NCBI GenBank assembly: GCA_017432485.1
Contig: JAFRJB010000079.1
Coordinates: 1 to 64,000, forward strand
Source: Clostridia bacterium
GTDB lineage: Bacteria; Bacillota; Clostridia; Oscillospirales; Acutalibacteraceae
Length of the DNA: 64,000 bases
Direction of reading: 5' to 3'
Numbering within the stretch: position 1 is the first letter of the stretch; the number at the start of each line of letters is the position of its first letter. Position numbers and translations under genes: made by a program. A model generated the notes under the pieces. That model worked only from the letters and a program-made list of their open reading frames with translations. It was not told where the DNA came from and did no database searches. This document shows positions 19,535-27,403 of this stretch, piece after piece.

Positions 19535-19710
19535 AACGAATAGTGAATAATGAATAATGAATAATTAAGGGCGGGACACCCGCACCCGATTAAAAAAGTC
19601 GGGTTTGCGGAGCAAACAAAACCCTCTCAGATGGTTCAATGTTCAATTTATCCGCTTCTTGTCGCCCCTTGATGAGGGGAGATGTCGGCTTAGCCGACAG
19701 AGGGGTAGAC
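19535..19710. repeat. Modular intergenic repeat (copy C)
   Basis: Heptamers of AATAGTG/AATAATG type (19538-19566) lead into GGGCGGGACACCCGCACCCGATTAAAAAAG (about 19570-19598), a TTTGCGGAGCAAACAAAACC block, TTCAATGTTCAATTTATCC, and the module CCCCTTGATGAGGGGAGATGTCGG...CCGACAGAGGGGTAGAC (about 19663-19710). It has the opposite orientation to copies A and B. No gene is seen. Confidence 0.85.
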
Positions 19711-19773
19711 AAAACAAATGCAATGATTCCCCCGCAAAAATTTTGAAAAAATTTATTTATAGGAGAAAGAAAA

Positions 19774-20889
19774 ATGGCAAACAAAAATTGTGTAGATTTC
19801 GATTATGTTGAAGCGTTTATGACCGATGTATTCGAAAAATACGGTATTCCGAGAGATGATGCTGCTATCATCGCAAACGTACTTGTTGAGTCTGACAAGA
19901 GAGGCATTAATTCCCACGGTGTGAACCGCTTTAAGCCCATCTATCTTGACAGAATTAAGGCAGGGGTCGTTAATCCCGTAACCGAGATTGAAATTCTCAA
20001 AGAGACCGAAACCACCGCTGTGATTGATGGTCATGACGGTATGGGTCATGTCATTTCCCACAAGGCTATGAGCATGGCTATTGAAAAGGCTAAGAAGTAC
20101 GGTATGGGCATGGTTGCCGTGCGCAACTCTTCTCACTACGGTATTGCCGGTTACTATCCTTCCATGGCTTGTGATGCAGGCTGCATCGGTATCACCGGTA
20201 CCAACGCACGTCCGTCCGTTGCGCCCACCTTCGGTGTGGAAGGCATGTTCGGCACCAACCCGCTGACCATCGGTATCCCGACTGATGAAGATTTCGATTT
20301 CATCATCGACTGCGCTACTTCCATTACGCAGAACGGTAAAATTGAGTACTACTCCAGAATCGGCGAAGATGTGCACCCCGGCACCATCATCAATGAAGAC
20401 GGTACCGCTTGCGAAGGCAATGCGACCGACGCTCTTGCCAAGATCAGAAAGGGCACTGCTGCTTTGACTCCTCTGGGCGGCATCGGCGAAGACCTCGGCG
20501 GCTACAAGGGCTACGGCTACGGCATGGTAGTAGAGCTTCTCTCTGCAGTGCTGCAGAACGGTATGTTCCTCAAAGACCTTGACGGTAAAGACGAAGAGGG
20601 CAACCTCAGACCGTATCACCTTGGTCACTTCTTCATCGCTATCGACACCAACCACTTCTTAGGCGAAGAAATGTGCCGCAAGGTTGCAGGCAACATCCTG
20701 CGCGAAATCAGAGCTTCCAAGAAGGCTCCCGGTCAGGAAAGAATCTACACCGCAAACGAGAAAGAGCACCTTGTCTATCTTGACAGAAAAGCCAACGGCG
20801 GTGTGCCGATTAACGAATCTGTACAAAAAGAATTCATCGCTATTCGTGACGAGTTCGGTTTAGATTATCACTTCCCCTTTGAAGATTAA
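19774..20889 (+). CDS. Ldh_2-family malate/L-lactate dehydrogenase
   Basis: The 371-residue protein belongs to the NAD(P)-dependent Ldh_2 (YlbC/ComC/AllD) family, which is unrelated to Rossmann-fold malate dehydrogenases. Signs are DKRGINSHGVNRF near residue 45, the RNSSHYGIAGYY motif with the catalytic His, FGTNPL.IGIPT and KGYGYGM..E.L. Members oxidise malate, L-lactate, ureidoglycolate or 2,3-diketogulonate, so substrate cannot be fixed from sequence. Placement directly before malic enzyme favours malate. AGGAGAAAG precedes the ATG. Confidence 0.87.
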   Translation: MANKNCVDFDYVEAFMTDVFEKYGIPRDDAAIIANVLVESDKRGINSHGVNRFKPIYLDRIKAGVVNPVTEIEILKETETTAVIDGHDGMGHVISHKAMSMAIEKAKKYGMGMVAVRNSSHYGIAGYYPSMACDAGCIGITGTNARPSVAPTFGVEGMFGTNPLTIGIPTDEDFDFIIDCATSITQNGKIEYYSRIGEDVHPGTIINEDGTACEGNATDALAKIRKGTAALTPLGGIGEDLGGYKGYGYGMVVELLSAVLQNGMFLKDLDGKDEEGNLRPYHLGHFFIAIDTNHFLGEEMCRKVAGNILREIRASKKAPGQERIYTANEKEHLVYLDRKANGGVPINESVQKEFIAIRDEFGLDYHFPFED

Positions 20890-20909
20890 TCGCGCTGCGA
20901 TTAATCTTC
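20881..20909. repeat. Stop-codon-spanning hairpin at the dehydrogenase end
   Basis: GAAGATTAATCGC and GCGATTAATCTTC form a perfect 13-base-pair stem with a GCT loop. The last codons (Glu-Asp) and the TAA stop of the dehydrogenase lie in the left arm. No U-tract follows; a heptad array does. Confidence 0.88.
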
Positions 20910-20910
20910 A

Positions 20911-21084
20911 GTGAAGAGGTAATAGTGAATAGTGAATAACTGTGGGCGGGATACCCGCACCCGATTAAAAAAGTTCGGTTTGCGCAGCAAACAAATCCGT
21001 CACAGTTCGTTCAATGTTTTCATCTTTACCAATTCTAATCTCCCCTTGATGAGGGGAGATGTCACAAAGTGACAGAGGGGTAGA
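20911..21084. repeat. Modular intergenic repeat (copy D)
   Basis: The layout repeats that of copy C in the same orientation: AATAGTG heptads (20917-20939), GGGCGGGATACCCGCACCCGATTAAAAAAG, TTTGCGCAGCAAACAAA, TTCAATGTTTTCATC and CTCCCCTTGATGAGGGGAGATGTCAC...GTGACAGAGGGGTAGAC (21041-21084). Only the central spacers differ between the two copies. Confidence 0.87.
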
Positions 21085-21114
21085 CCATAAAAAATAACCA
21101 TTTGGAGGAAAACA

Positions 21115-22323
21115 ATGGATTACGCAAAAGAATCATTAAGACTCCACGAAGAGTGGAAAGGTAAAATTGAAGTTATCGCGCGCGCAAAGGTTGACTCGAA
21201 GGAAGCTTTGAGCCTTGCTTACACCCCCGGTGTAGCACAGCCTTGCCTGGAAGTGCAAAAGGATATCAACAAATCCTATGACCTTACCCGCCGCTGGAAC
21301 ACCGTTGCCGTTGTAACTGACGGTACTGCTGTTCTCGGTCTCGGTGACATCGGCCCCGAAGCCGGTATGCCCGTTATGGAAGGTAAATGCGTTCTCTTTA
21401 AAGAGTTCGGCGATGTAGATGCTATCCCGCTTTGCATTCGCTCTAAGGATGTTGATGAAATCGTCAGAACCGTTGAACTGCTTGCAGGCTCCTTCGGCGG
21501 CGTGAACCTTGAAGATATCGCGGCTCCCCGCTGCTTCGAAATCGAAAGACAGCTCAAAGAGAAATGCGACATTCCGATTTTCCATGACGACCAGCACGGT
21601 ACTGCCGTTATCTGCGGCGCTGCCATCATCAACGCCATGAGATTAACCGGTAAGAAGTTAGAGGATTGCACCGCTGTTATGAGCGGCGCAGGCGCTGCCG
21701 GCGTAGCAATCTGCAAACTGCTCATCAGCCTTGGTCTGAAAGGCGAAAACGTTATCATGTGCGACAGAAAAGGCATGATTTGCGAAGGTGACCCGAGACT
21801 GGAAGGCAATGCTTCCAAGATTGAAGTTTCCAAGTTCACCAACCGCGCTAAGAGACAGGGCTCTCTTGCCGATGCCATGAAGGGCGCTGACATCTTTATC
21901 GGCGTTTCCGGCCCCGGCATTGTCAGCCAGGATATGGTGCGCTCCATGAACAGAGACCCGATCGTGCTGCCGATGAGTAACCCGACTCCCGAAATTATGC
22001 CCGACCTTGCTAAAGAAGCAGGTGCTGCCATTGTCGGTACCGGTCGTTCGGACTTCCCGAACCAAATCAACAATGTGCTTTGCTTCCCCGGTCTTTTCAG
22101 AGGCGCTTTGGATGCGCGCGCAAGCGACATCACAGAGGGTATGAAGATTGCTGCTGCTTACGCACTGGCTGACTTCATTCCGGCTGATCAGCTGACTGCT
22201 GACCACATCATTCCTTACGCATTTGATGAAGGCGTGAAGGAAGCTGTTTCCAAGGCAGTGTATGAAGCTGCTTTCAAAGATGGCGTTGCAAGAGTTCCCT
22301 ATGATGAGAGCTACAGCAAATAA
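21115..22323 (+). CDS. NAD(P)-dependent malic enzyme (oxaloacetate-decarboxylating type)
   Basis: The 402-residue protein is the short bacterial malic enzyme. It has AYTPGVAQPC, the GLGDIGPEAGMPVMEGK motif, SFGGVNLEDIAAPRCFEIE with metal ligands, FHDDQHGTAV, a Rossmann glycine motif GAGAAGVA and MSNPTPEI. It converts malate to pyruvate, CO2 and NAD(P)H. GGAGG lies nine bases before ATG. A second, broken copy of its 3' end occurs at 26025-26405. With the preceding dehydrogenase it could form a malate-pyruvate shunt. Confidence 0.95.
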   Translation: MDYAKESLRLHEEWKGKIEVIARAKVDSKEALSLAYTPGVAQPCLEVQKDINKSYDLTRRWNTVAVVTDGTAVLGLGDIGPEAGMPVMEGKCVLFKEFGDVDAIPLCIRSKDVDEIVRTVELLAGSFGGVNLEDIAAPRCFEIERQLKEKCDIPIFHDDQHGTAVICGAAIINAMRLTGKKLEDCTAVMSGAGAAGVAICKLLISLGLKGENVIMCDRKGMICEGDPRLEGNASKIEVSKFTNRAKRQGSLADAMKGADIFIGVSGPGIVSQDMVRSMNRDPIVLPMSNPTPEIMPDLAKEAGAAIVGTGRSDFPNQINNVLCFPGLFRGALDARASDITEGMKIAAAYALADFIPADQLTADHIIPYAFDEGVKEAVSKAVYEAAFKDGVARVPYDESYSK

Positions 22324-22347
22324 TCAATACCTGTAATGAACAAAACA

Positions 22348-22380
22348 CAGCCTGCGGAATATTCCGCAGGCTGTTCTGTT
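22348..22380 (+). terminator. Terminator after malic enzyme
   Basis: CAGCCTGCGGAAT and ATTCCGCAGGCTG form a perfect, self-complementary 26-base inverted repeat (22348-22373) followed by TTCTGTT. The U-tract is short, but the stem is strong. Confidence 0.75.
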
Positions 22381-22405
22381 ATCTGTACTCTGTGTTCTGT
22401 AATCT

Positions 22406-22446
22406 GACAAATAAGGATTTGGCGCAGTGCCAAATCCTTATTTGTC
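22406..22446. repeat. 18-bp palindrome spanning the subtilase stop codon
   Basis: GACAAATAAGGATTTGGC and its exact complement flank a five-base GCAGT loop. On the minus strand the last two codons and TAA of the 22438-25512 gene are in one arm. The same CAAATAAGGATTTGGC sequence is the terminal repeat of the element at 34678-35065, which suggests a collapsed copy of that element. Confidence 0.85.
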
Positions 22447-25400
22447 TAACAGTTTCCACGCCGGGCAATAGACACTCTGCAAAACCTGCTCTTTGCCGTA
22501 AACATTTTCGAGCAAAAGCATGGAAATATCTGCAATATCAATCACTGCATTGCCATCAATATCGCTTGTGATATTTACGTCACTTGCCTCCTGCCCCAAC
22601 TGTGCCAGCACCTGACTGACATCGGCAAAGTCTACAATAGTATCTTCATTGACATCTTCACCGCCATAACCGGTTCTTACTTTTCTGATTCCGTTTTCAA
22701 TAGTATAGCCATTATAATACAACAAATTCTCATTGTGCGTGATTTCGCAATAGTAATAGCGGTAATCGTACTTATCGCTCTCTAAAGTGCGGTTAACTTC
22801 TCCCTCCAACTTTGTACCTGTATGGTTATTTCTCAAATTTGTGCCATACCACTGGTAGGTGATATTAATCCCGATGCCGTCTGCTTCCAAGGTGCCACCT
22901 TTAGCACCCATTTCCTCCGGTTGAGAAGCGATGGCAGGCGTATGCAAAAAGTTTATATTGGCAGCAAGAGTTCCAGTTTTCACATCCGAGTTTTCATCAC
23001 TGCAAATAACCAAGTTCTTGTAATTATCGGAGTAACCCTCAAATGTGGTTTTCGTATAACCGCGTTCCTCATACCAATAGCCGTGATAGTCAAAGCCCAA
23101 ACTGGAACTGATTGAGTTAACAGTGCATGTGCGCGATACAATCGCCATCGGCACTTCTCCCGCAACAGGAGCGTATTTCAACCGTTTCAAACGCGGGGCA
23201 TACAAGATTTCGGTCGAAACCGGCAGAGATTCTATCGTATTGAGCATGGGTGCGTTGACAACTCTTATCGCGCGCACATTGTAAAAAGCGCAACGGTTAA
23301 TAGAAGTCACTTTTGAAAAATCGAAATTTTGCAAACTCACACACCCACAAAATGCATATATGCCAATATATATATTATTATCTCCCAAATCATCGCCGTA
23401 TGGTTCCAAATGAATGTTGACGGTTTTTAAGCGCAAGCAACCGCAAAAAGCATCTTCCGGAATTCCGCTTCGGCTCTTCTGCATACACTCCACCGTTTTA
23501 AGATAGCGGCAAAAATAAAATGCACCATTATCAATTCTGGCATGCGGAAAATACGCCTGGCGAATCAATGTTTCGCGAAAGGCATTTTTACCGATTTTTG
23601 TTACCGAAGGCGCTTCTATGATTGCCAGGTTGGTATCAGCAAAGCATTCATCACCAATCTGTTCCAAACCCGGCGCTTTGAAGTACACTAAAGTCTGCGG
23701 CATATGGCATAACACTCTTTTTGCACTGTCCGGCAAAGTGATGGCGTTTAATTGCGCGGTTGGTGCGGTGAAGTCTGCACCAAGACCTGTGACCTGAATG
23801 CCGTTGATTGTTTCGGGAATCACTATCGAACTGTCATTGCCCGTATATTGTGTGATATAACCATCTGCACCGATAGTCAATTCCTCTTGTGAGGCATGGC
23901 GCTGCGCAAAGAATTCGGCAGCAGTCACAATGCTCGGTGATTTTCCGCTTTTGCAGGCAACGGCGCGCAAGCACGCAAAGCCTTGTATCTCCAAGGGTTG
24001 CGCTACCGTGCCACCTTCTTCGGCTTGGGTATACTGCTGCACGGTTTCACTGTTGTAGGGGAAAGAGCCGTCTTCGGTATAGAAAATACGGCTATCCTCC
24101 TCGGCGCTCATTTCCACAAACACTTCTTCGTTCGCCCCGATATCTTGGGTAAACGCAACTTCTCGGCAGCGCTCCATACCGATTGCTACACCCGGCTCGG
24201 GCATTCCATTGCCGTAATACAATGCATTGTCAGGCGGATTCTGAACAAGCCGCGTTATAGCGTGGTAATCCCCGGCGCCTCTGCATAAAAACTCAAACAA
24301 CCGCCCTTCTAACGGGTGAATGGAATCATTCGAATACAGTTGTTCGCCGGTGTAACAAGAATCCTTTAGCGCCTGCTCTATATCAGCCGACCGGTACTGC
24401 GGGTGCACTGCTTTGACTGTCGCCGCCGCAGCCGCTACAAAGGGAGTAGCAAAGGAAGTGCCGGTACAGCCTTCATATTCAATTTCTCTGCCAAATATTT
24501 CTTCTTCATATTCATTTCGCGCAATGGAATAAGTGGTTGTAACGCTGTCGCCCGGTGCGCAAAAATCCACCCCATCGCCAAAGTTGGAATACGATTCGGG
24601 ATTGCCGTTGCGGTCAATCGCAGCCACACAAAGCACCTCATCCTCGCAAGCGGGAGTACATTCTGCCACATTGACACTCTCGTTGCCCGCAGCAACAACC
24701 ACCGTAATATCGGCAGCATAGGCTCTTTGCAGCGCTTCTTTAATACAGGGGTCAGTCTCCCCCGCGCCGCCAAGAGAAAGATTAATCACGCTGTTGCCGT
24801 CTTCTATCGCTTTATCAATACACATCGCAACGGAGATTTCATCCCCTTCACCGTCCATATTCAGCGCTTTGTAAGCGTAGACACTCACACTCTCGGGCGT
24901 ATTGGCATAGATAATTTCGCACACATTGGTGCCGTGACCGAAATCATCATGGGCTGTCCAGCGATAGCCGGTATTCGCAGTGTTATATCCCGTATCGACC
25001 AATCTGCCGCCGCAATTTTGATACAGTTCGCTTTTTGTATCAACGCCCGTATCAATCACTGCCACCTTGAGCGCAGCAGTTTCTATCGATTGCTCTGCAA
25101 TATATTCCATGGTTTCTTTCACACCGACAGAGCGCATACACTCCCCTTTTGCCTCGTGCAATTTATCCCATTGCACCCACTGCACAGCGGGAAGTTCGCT
25201 ATAATACGCCAGCGCCTCTTCTGCTTGCGCATGCGAAGGGTATTGAAAGACATATAAATTGCGGTAGCCTTTGATATACTCTGCATTTCCGTAGCGAGGA
25301 ATATCGGCAGAGGCTTTGAGAATAATCCTCGCCTCTACCATTTCTTCCATTGTCATATCGCTCTCGAGCGCCTGCTCATTGAGTGTTTCCAATTTCTGTG

Positions 25401-25512
25401 CGAAAGCATCGGCAGAATCAGTTTGTGCACCATAGGCGGATAATGGCAAAGAACCGATACCGGCAAGAAGCGCCACTATCACAATCAAACTGCAAATGCG
25501 TTGATATTTCAT
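22438..25512 (-). CDS. Secreted S8 subtilase with CHB_HEX-like, LRR_5 and dockerin modules
   Basis: The 1024-residue protein starts with a signal peptide (IVIVALLAGIGSLPLSAYGA). The S8 domain has Asp154 in AVIDTGVD, His193 in GHGTNV, Asn277 in AAGNES and Ser353 in GTSFATP, so the triad is intact. A segment near residues 470-530 (RIFYTEDGSFPYN...LRAVACKSG) resembles a CHB_HEX_C_1 module. Residues ~545-800 are BspA-like LRR_5 repeats. The C-terminus (~950-1005) is a type I dockerin with two loops, DVNEDTIVDFADVS and DIDGNAVIDIADIS. It is probably a cell-surface or cohesin-bound protease. An unusual leader precedes it. Confidence 0.9.
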   Translation of the reverse strand: MKYQRICSLIVIVALLAGIGSLPLSAYGAQTDSADAFAQKLETLNEQALESDMTMEEMVEARIILKASADIPRYGNAEYIKGYRNLYVFQYPSHAQAEEALAYYSELPAVQWVQWDKLHEAKGECMRSVGVKETMEYIAEQSIETAALKVAVIDTGVDTKSELYQNCGGRLVDTGYNTANTGYRWTAHDDFGHGTNVCEIIYANTPESVSVYAYKALNMDGEGDEISVAMCIDKAIEDGNSVINLSLGGAGETDPCIKEALQRAYAADITVVVAAGNESVNVAECTPACEDEVLCVAAIDRNGNPESYSNFGDGVDFCAPGDSVTTTYSIARNEYEEEIFGREIEYEGCTGTSFATPFVAAAAATVKAVHPQYRSADIEQALKDSCYTGEQLYSNDSIHPLEGRLFEFLCRGAGDYHAITRLVQNPPDNALYYGNGMPEPGVAIGMERCREVAFTQDIGANEEVFVEMSAEEDSRIFYTEDGSFPYNSETVQQYTQAEEGGTVAQPLEIQGFACLRAVACKSGKSPSIVTAAEFFAQRHASQEELTIGADGYITQYTGNDSSIVIPETINGIQVTGLGADFTAPTAQLNAITLPDSAKRVLCHMPQTLVYFKAPGLEQIGDECFADTNLAIIEAPSVTKIGKNAFRETLIRQAYFPHARIDNGAFYFCRYLKTVECMQKSRSGIPEDAFCGCLRLKTVNIHLEPYGDDLGDNNIYIGIYAFCGCVSLQNFDFSKVTSINRCAFYNVRAIRVVNAPMLNTIESLPVSTEILYAPRLKRLKYAPVAGEVPMAIVSRTCTVNSISSSLGFDYHGYWYEERGYTKTTFEGYSDNYKNLVICSDENSDVKTGTLAANINFLHTPAIASQPEEMGAKGGTLEADGIGINITYQWYGTNLRNNHTGTKLEGEVNRTLESDKYDYRYYYCEITHNENLLYYNGYTIENGIRKVRTGYGGEDVNEDTIVDFADVSQVLAQLGQEASDVNITSDIDGNAVIDIADISMLLLENVYGKEQVLQSVYCPAWKLLDK

Positions 25513-25536
25513 TTCCGTTCACCACCTCTGAAAGTT

Positions 25537-25562
25537 AAAAAAGGCGCAGCCGAAGCTGCGCC
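25537..25562 (-). terminator. Terminator-like hairpin in the subtilase leader
   Basis: On the minus strand GGCGCAGC-TTCG-GCTGCGCC is followed by TTTTTT, a textbook intrinsic terminator with a UUCG tetraloop. It ends about 25 bases before the subtilase ATG and no gene lies upstream on that strand for 900 bases. It could therefore be an attenuator for the subtilase, or end a small RNA from the leader. Confidence 0.8.
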
Positions 25563-25585
25563 AAAAAACGCAAACTTCAACTGTC

Positions 25586-25714
25586 GCCAAACAATTTTTC
25601 AAATAACTCCAAACAAAAAGAAGTACCTGAATAAAAGAAGTTGCATTTTTATCAAATGATAAAAATAGGACTTCCTTTTTGTTCGGAATAATTTAATTTG
25701 AAAAATCATTTGGC
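25586..25714. repeat. 129-bp inverted repeat in the subtilase leader
   Basis: GCCAAACAATTTTTCAAAT (25586-25604) pairs with ATTTGAAAAATCATTTGGC (25696-25714) with two mismatches. Inner pairs CAAAAAG.AAGT/ACTTCCTTTTTG and ATTTTTATC/GATAAAAAT (25645-25666) continue the stem, so almost the whole stretch can fold into one long hairpin. The order is long hairpin, terminator-like hairpin, ribosome binding site. It is either a small palindromic element or a leader RNA. Confidence 0.7.
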
Positions 25715-26024
25715 TTCTATTATTATATCATAGTTTTATAAAACATTCAACCGACAAATCTTTAGCCCAACATATCGGCACTGCGCACAATCCGTTATCA
25801 CTTTACATATTTGGATAACTCAAATATAAAGACCTGTCCGGCAGTCCAAAAACAATATAAAAGATAAAGCCGACAAAAAACATCGATTATTTAAAAATAT
25901 ATATTATAATATTTCTCGACAATTGATTATTAAAAATATATCTAATTTTAGTTTATCAATAGCAAGAAACGAAAGCAAGTTTTTCGGAAAACTAATGAAA
26001 AATCAAGAAAAAATAGGGCGCCAC
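25715..26024. other. Gene-free A/T-rich spacer
   Basis: This is low-GC sequence with no open frame of family-like character, no terminator and no promoter that I can support. It separates the subtilase leader from the malic enzyme remnant. Confidence 0.5.
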
Positions 26025-26405
26025 AAGGGCGCTGCCATCTTTATCGCTGTTTCCAAGGCAGTGTATGAAGCTGCACTACGGAGAGTGGCGATAAAGAAAT
26101 TTTGGTTTATTTTGTCTGCTTTCACTCACCTCGACAATTTAAAAATATGCCAATACGCTGAGTATTCCCACATTTTAAAATTGCCTATCTGAGCAAAATC
26201 AGGCAAAATAAACTGCTTCGCACCTTAAATTCAATATTTTTGTGCAAGAAGAAGGCAAAAATCGCACATAAAGCTGACGCTTATGTGCGGTTTTTAACGC
26301 ACTTATTGTGCGAAAAGATTGAATTTAAGGCAATATTTCTTTACCTCCACTCTCCGTTTAGACGGCGTGGCAAGAGTTCCTTATGATGAGAGCTACAGCA
26401 AATAA
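26025..26405 (+). pseudogene. Remnant of a malic enzyme gene, deleted and interrupted
   Basis: 26025-26074 joins a segment like 21888-21908 (KGA.IFI.VS) to one identical over 29 bases with 22243-22271 (VSKAVYEAA). After a 280-base inverted-repeat element, 26361-26405 matches the last 45 bases of malic enzyme (22279-22323) with three differences, all synonymous, and ends in the same codons DGVARVPYDESYSK and TAA. The fusion point lies in a shared GTTTCC. It is a broken second copy of the malic enzyme 3' end on the same strand as the intact gene. Confidence 0.85.
26078..26357. mobile_element. MITE-like element with 23-bp terminal inverted repeats
   Basis: ACGGAGAGTGGCGATAAAGA (from 26078) and its counterpart ending at 26357 match at 20 of 23 positions over the full repeat. 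Inside is a second perfect 13-base inverted repeat, CCTTAAATTCAAT (26223-26235) with ATTGAATTTAAGG (26318-26330), which encloses a hairpin CGCACATAA/TTATGTGCG (26263-26289) followed by GTTTTT. There is no transposase. The element interrupts the malic enzyme remnant. A target duplication was not clear. Confidence 0.78.
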
Positions 26406-26423
26406 GCTTACTTTGTAAAAATG

Positions 26424-26455
26424 CCTCCTGCTTTTAGCAGGAGGTGTTTTTTTGC
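26424..26455. terminator. Bidirectional terminator
   Basis: CCTCCTGC and GCAGGAGG (26424-26431 with 26437-26444) form an eight-pair stem, followed by TGTTTTTTT on the plus strand and CATTTTTAC on the minus strand. It serves the manganese catalase gene on the minus strand, and may be the original terminator of the broken malic enzyme copy. Confidence 0.8.
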
Positions 26456-26483
26456 CTTTTTTACAGGCGGTGTTTTGTTTCGA

Positions 26484-27152
26484 TTACTTAAACGAGACCG
26501 GGTCGGTTTTGCCGGCATCAAAATCGCTGCCCTCGGGTGAAGGTTCGGACATACTGAAATACATCTTTGCCGCTTTGGTGGTGCCGAAATCGCGGTTGGA
26601 ACCGGTCTTTTGCACCTTGTTAAAGGCTTCTCTAAAGAGTTTATTATGCGCTTCTTCTCGGTTGAGCAGGAAATCAATCGTTTCTCTGACCTTCTTATCT
26701 TCTATTTGTCGATAGAGGTATTCATAAACCACTTTGGCTCTTTGCTCGGAAGCAATATTTGAGAGCAAATCTGCGCACAAATCGCCTGTCACAGAAACAT
26801 AATCCCCTGTCCAAGAGTAGCCGGAAGCATTGATAAGCCCCGGATTCAAGCCCAAAATCACGTGGCTTTGCACTTCACCCGCATCGACCTTTGCCGCATC
26901 CACATCGTGCCCGTTAAGCAGGTTAATGGTCTGCGCCACCATTTCCATATGCCCCAATTCCTCAGCGGCAATATCAAGAAATAAATCCTTAATCTCCGGG
27001 TCTTTAATGCGAAAGCTCTGCGCCATATACTGCATGGCAGCCTTAAGTTCTCCGTTTGCTCCACCCAGTTGCTCGTGCAGCAGCGCAGCGTACTGCGGGT
27101 TCGGTTTTTCCACCGCTACCGGGTGAAAGAGCTGCTTTTCGTGTTTGAACAT
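26484..27152 (-). CDS. Manganese catalase family protein (CotJC-like)
   Basis: The 222-residue protein reads MFKHEKQLFHPVAVEKPNPQYAALLHEQLGGANGELKAAMQYMAQS, with the ferritin-like di-manganese ligands in GELKAAMQY, AAEELGHMEM and SEQRAK...NREEAHN. It would break down hydrogen peroxide without haem. It is shorter than lactobacillus Mn-catalase (266) and longer than Bacillus CotJC (about 190), so a spore-coat role is possible. AAAGGAGAG precedes the ATG. Confidence 0.9.
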   Translation of the reverse strand: MFKHEKQLFHPVAVEKPNPQYAALLHEQLGGANGELKAAMQYMAQSFRIKDPEIKDLFLDIAAEELGHMEMVAQTINLLNGHDVDAAKVDAGEVQSHVILGLNPGLINASGYSWTGDYVSVTGDLCADLLSNIASEQRAKVVYEYLYRQIEDKKVRETIDFLLNREEAHNKLFREAFNKVQKTGSNRDFGTTKAAKMYFSMSEPSPEGSDFDAGKTDPVSFK

Positions 27153-27220
27153 CTCTGTCTCTCCTTTTTCATTGAGTCGGTATAACCGCTTGTGTTAGTA
27201 TTCCCCGGATTTGCGATTTT

Positions 27221-27282
27221 AAAAAGGGGCTGTGAAGCCACGCAATTAAAAACTATTGCGTTTTTTCACAGCCCCTTTTTTT
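27221..27282. terminator. Large nested palindrome, bidirectional terminator
   Basis: AAAAAGGGGCTGTGAA (27221-27236) pairs with TTCACAGCCCCTTTTT (about 27265-27280); within it ACGCAAT/ATTGCGT forms an inner stem. T-tracts are present on both strands. Together with 27366-27397 it makes a palindrome-dense spacer between two minus-strand genes; no gene is seen between. Confidence 0.75.
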
Positions 27283-27365
27283 ATTGTGCGCATATTGGAC
27301 TCGAAATGCGAAACGAAGCATTAACACTGCACATCTTAAAATGCAGTTTCTTTAGTGTTCTAAAA

Positions 27366-27397
27366 AGACTTGGCAAGTGAATTCACCTGCCAAGTCT
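27366..27397 (-). terminator. Terminator of the FN3 protein gene
   Basis: AGACTTGGCA.GTGAATTCAC forms a 32-base palindrome with a single mismatch, flanked by AAAAA and TTTTTT so that it can work on both strands. It begins right after the stop of the 27404-28741 gene. Confidence 0.85.
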
Positions 27398-27403
27398 TTT
27401 TTA

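Noticed and set aside
19753-20655. A 300-codon open frame antisense to the Ldh_2 gene.
   Set aside because: No recognisable protein family, no start signal, and complete overlap with a clear enzyme gene.
25923-26192. An 89-codon open frame over the malic enzyme remnant.
   Set aside because: It has no ribosome binding site and its only family-like part is the malic enzyme fragment; it runs into the inserted element.
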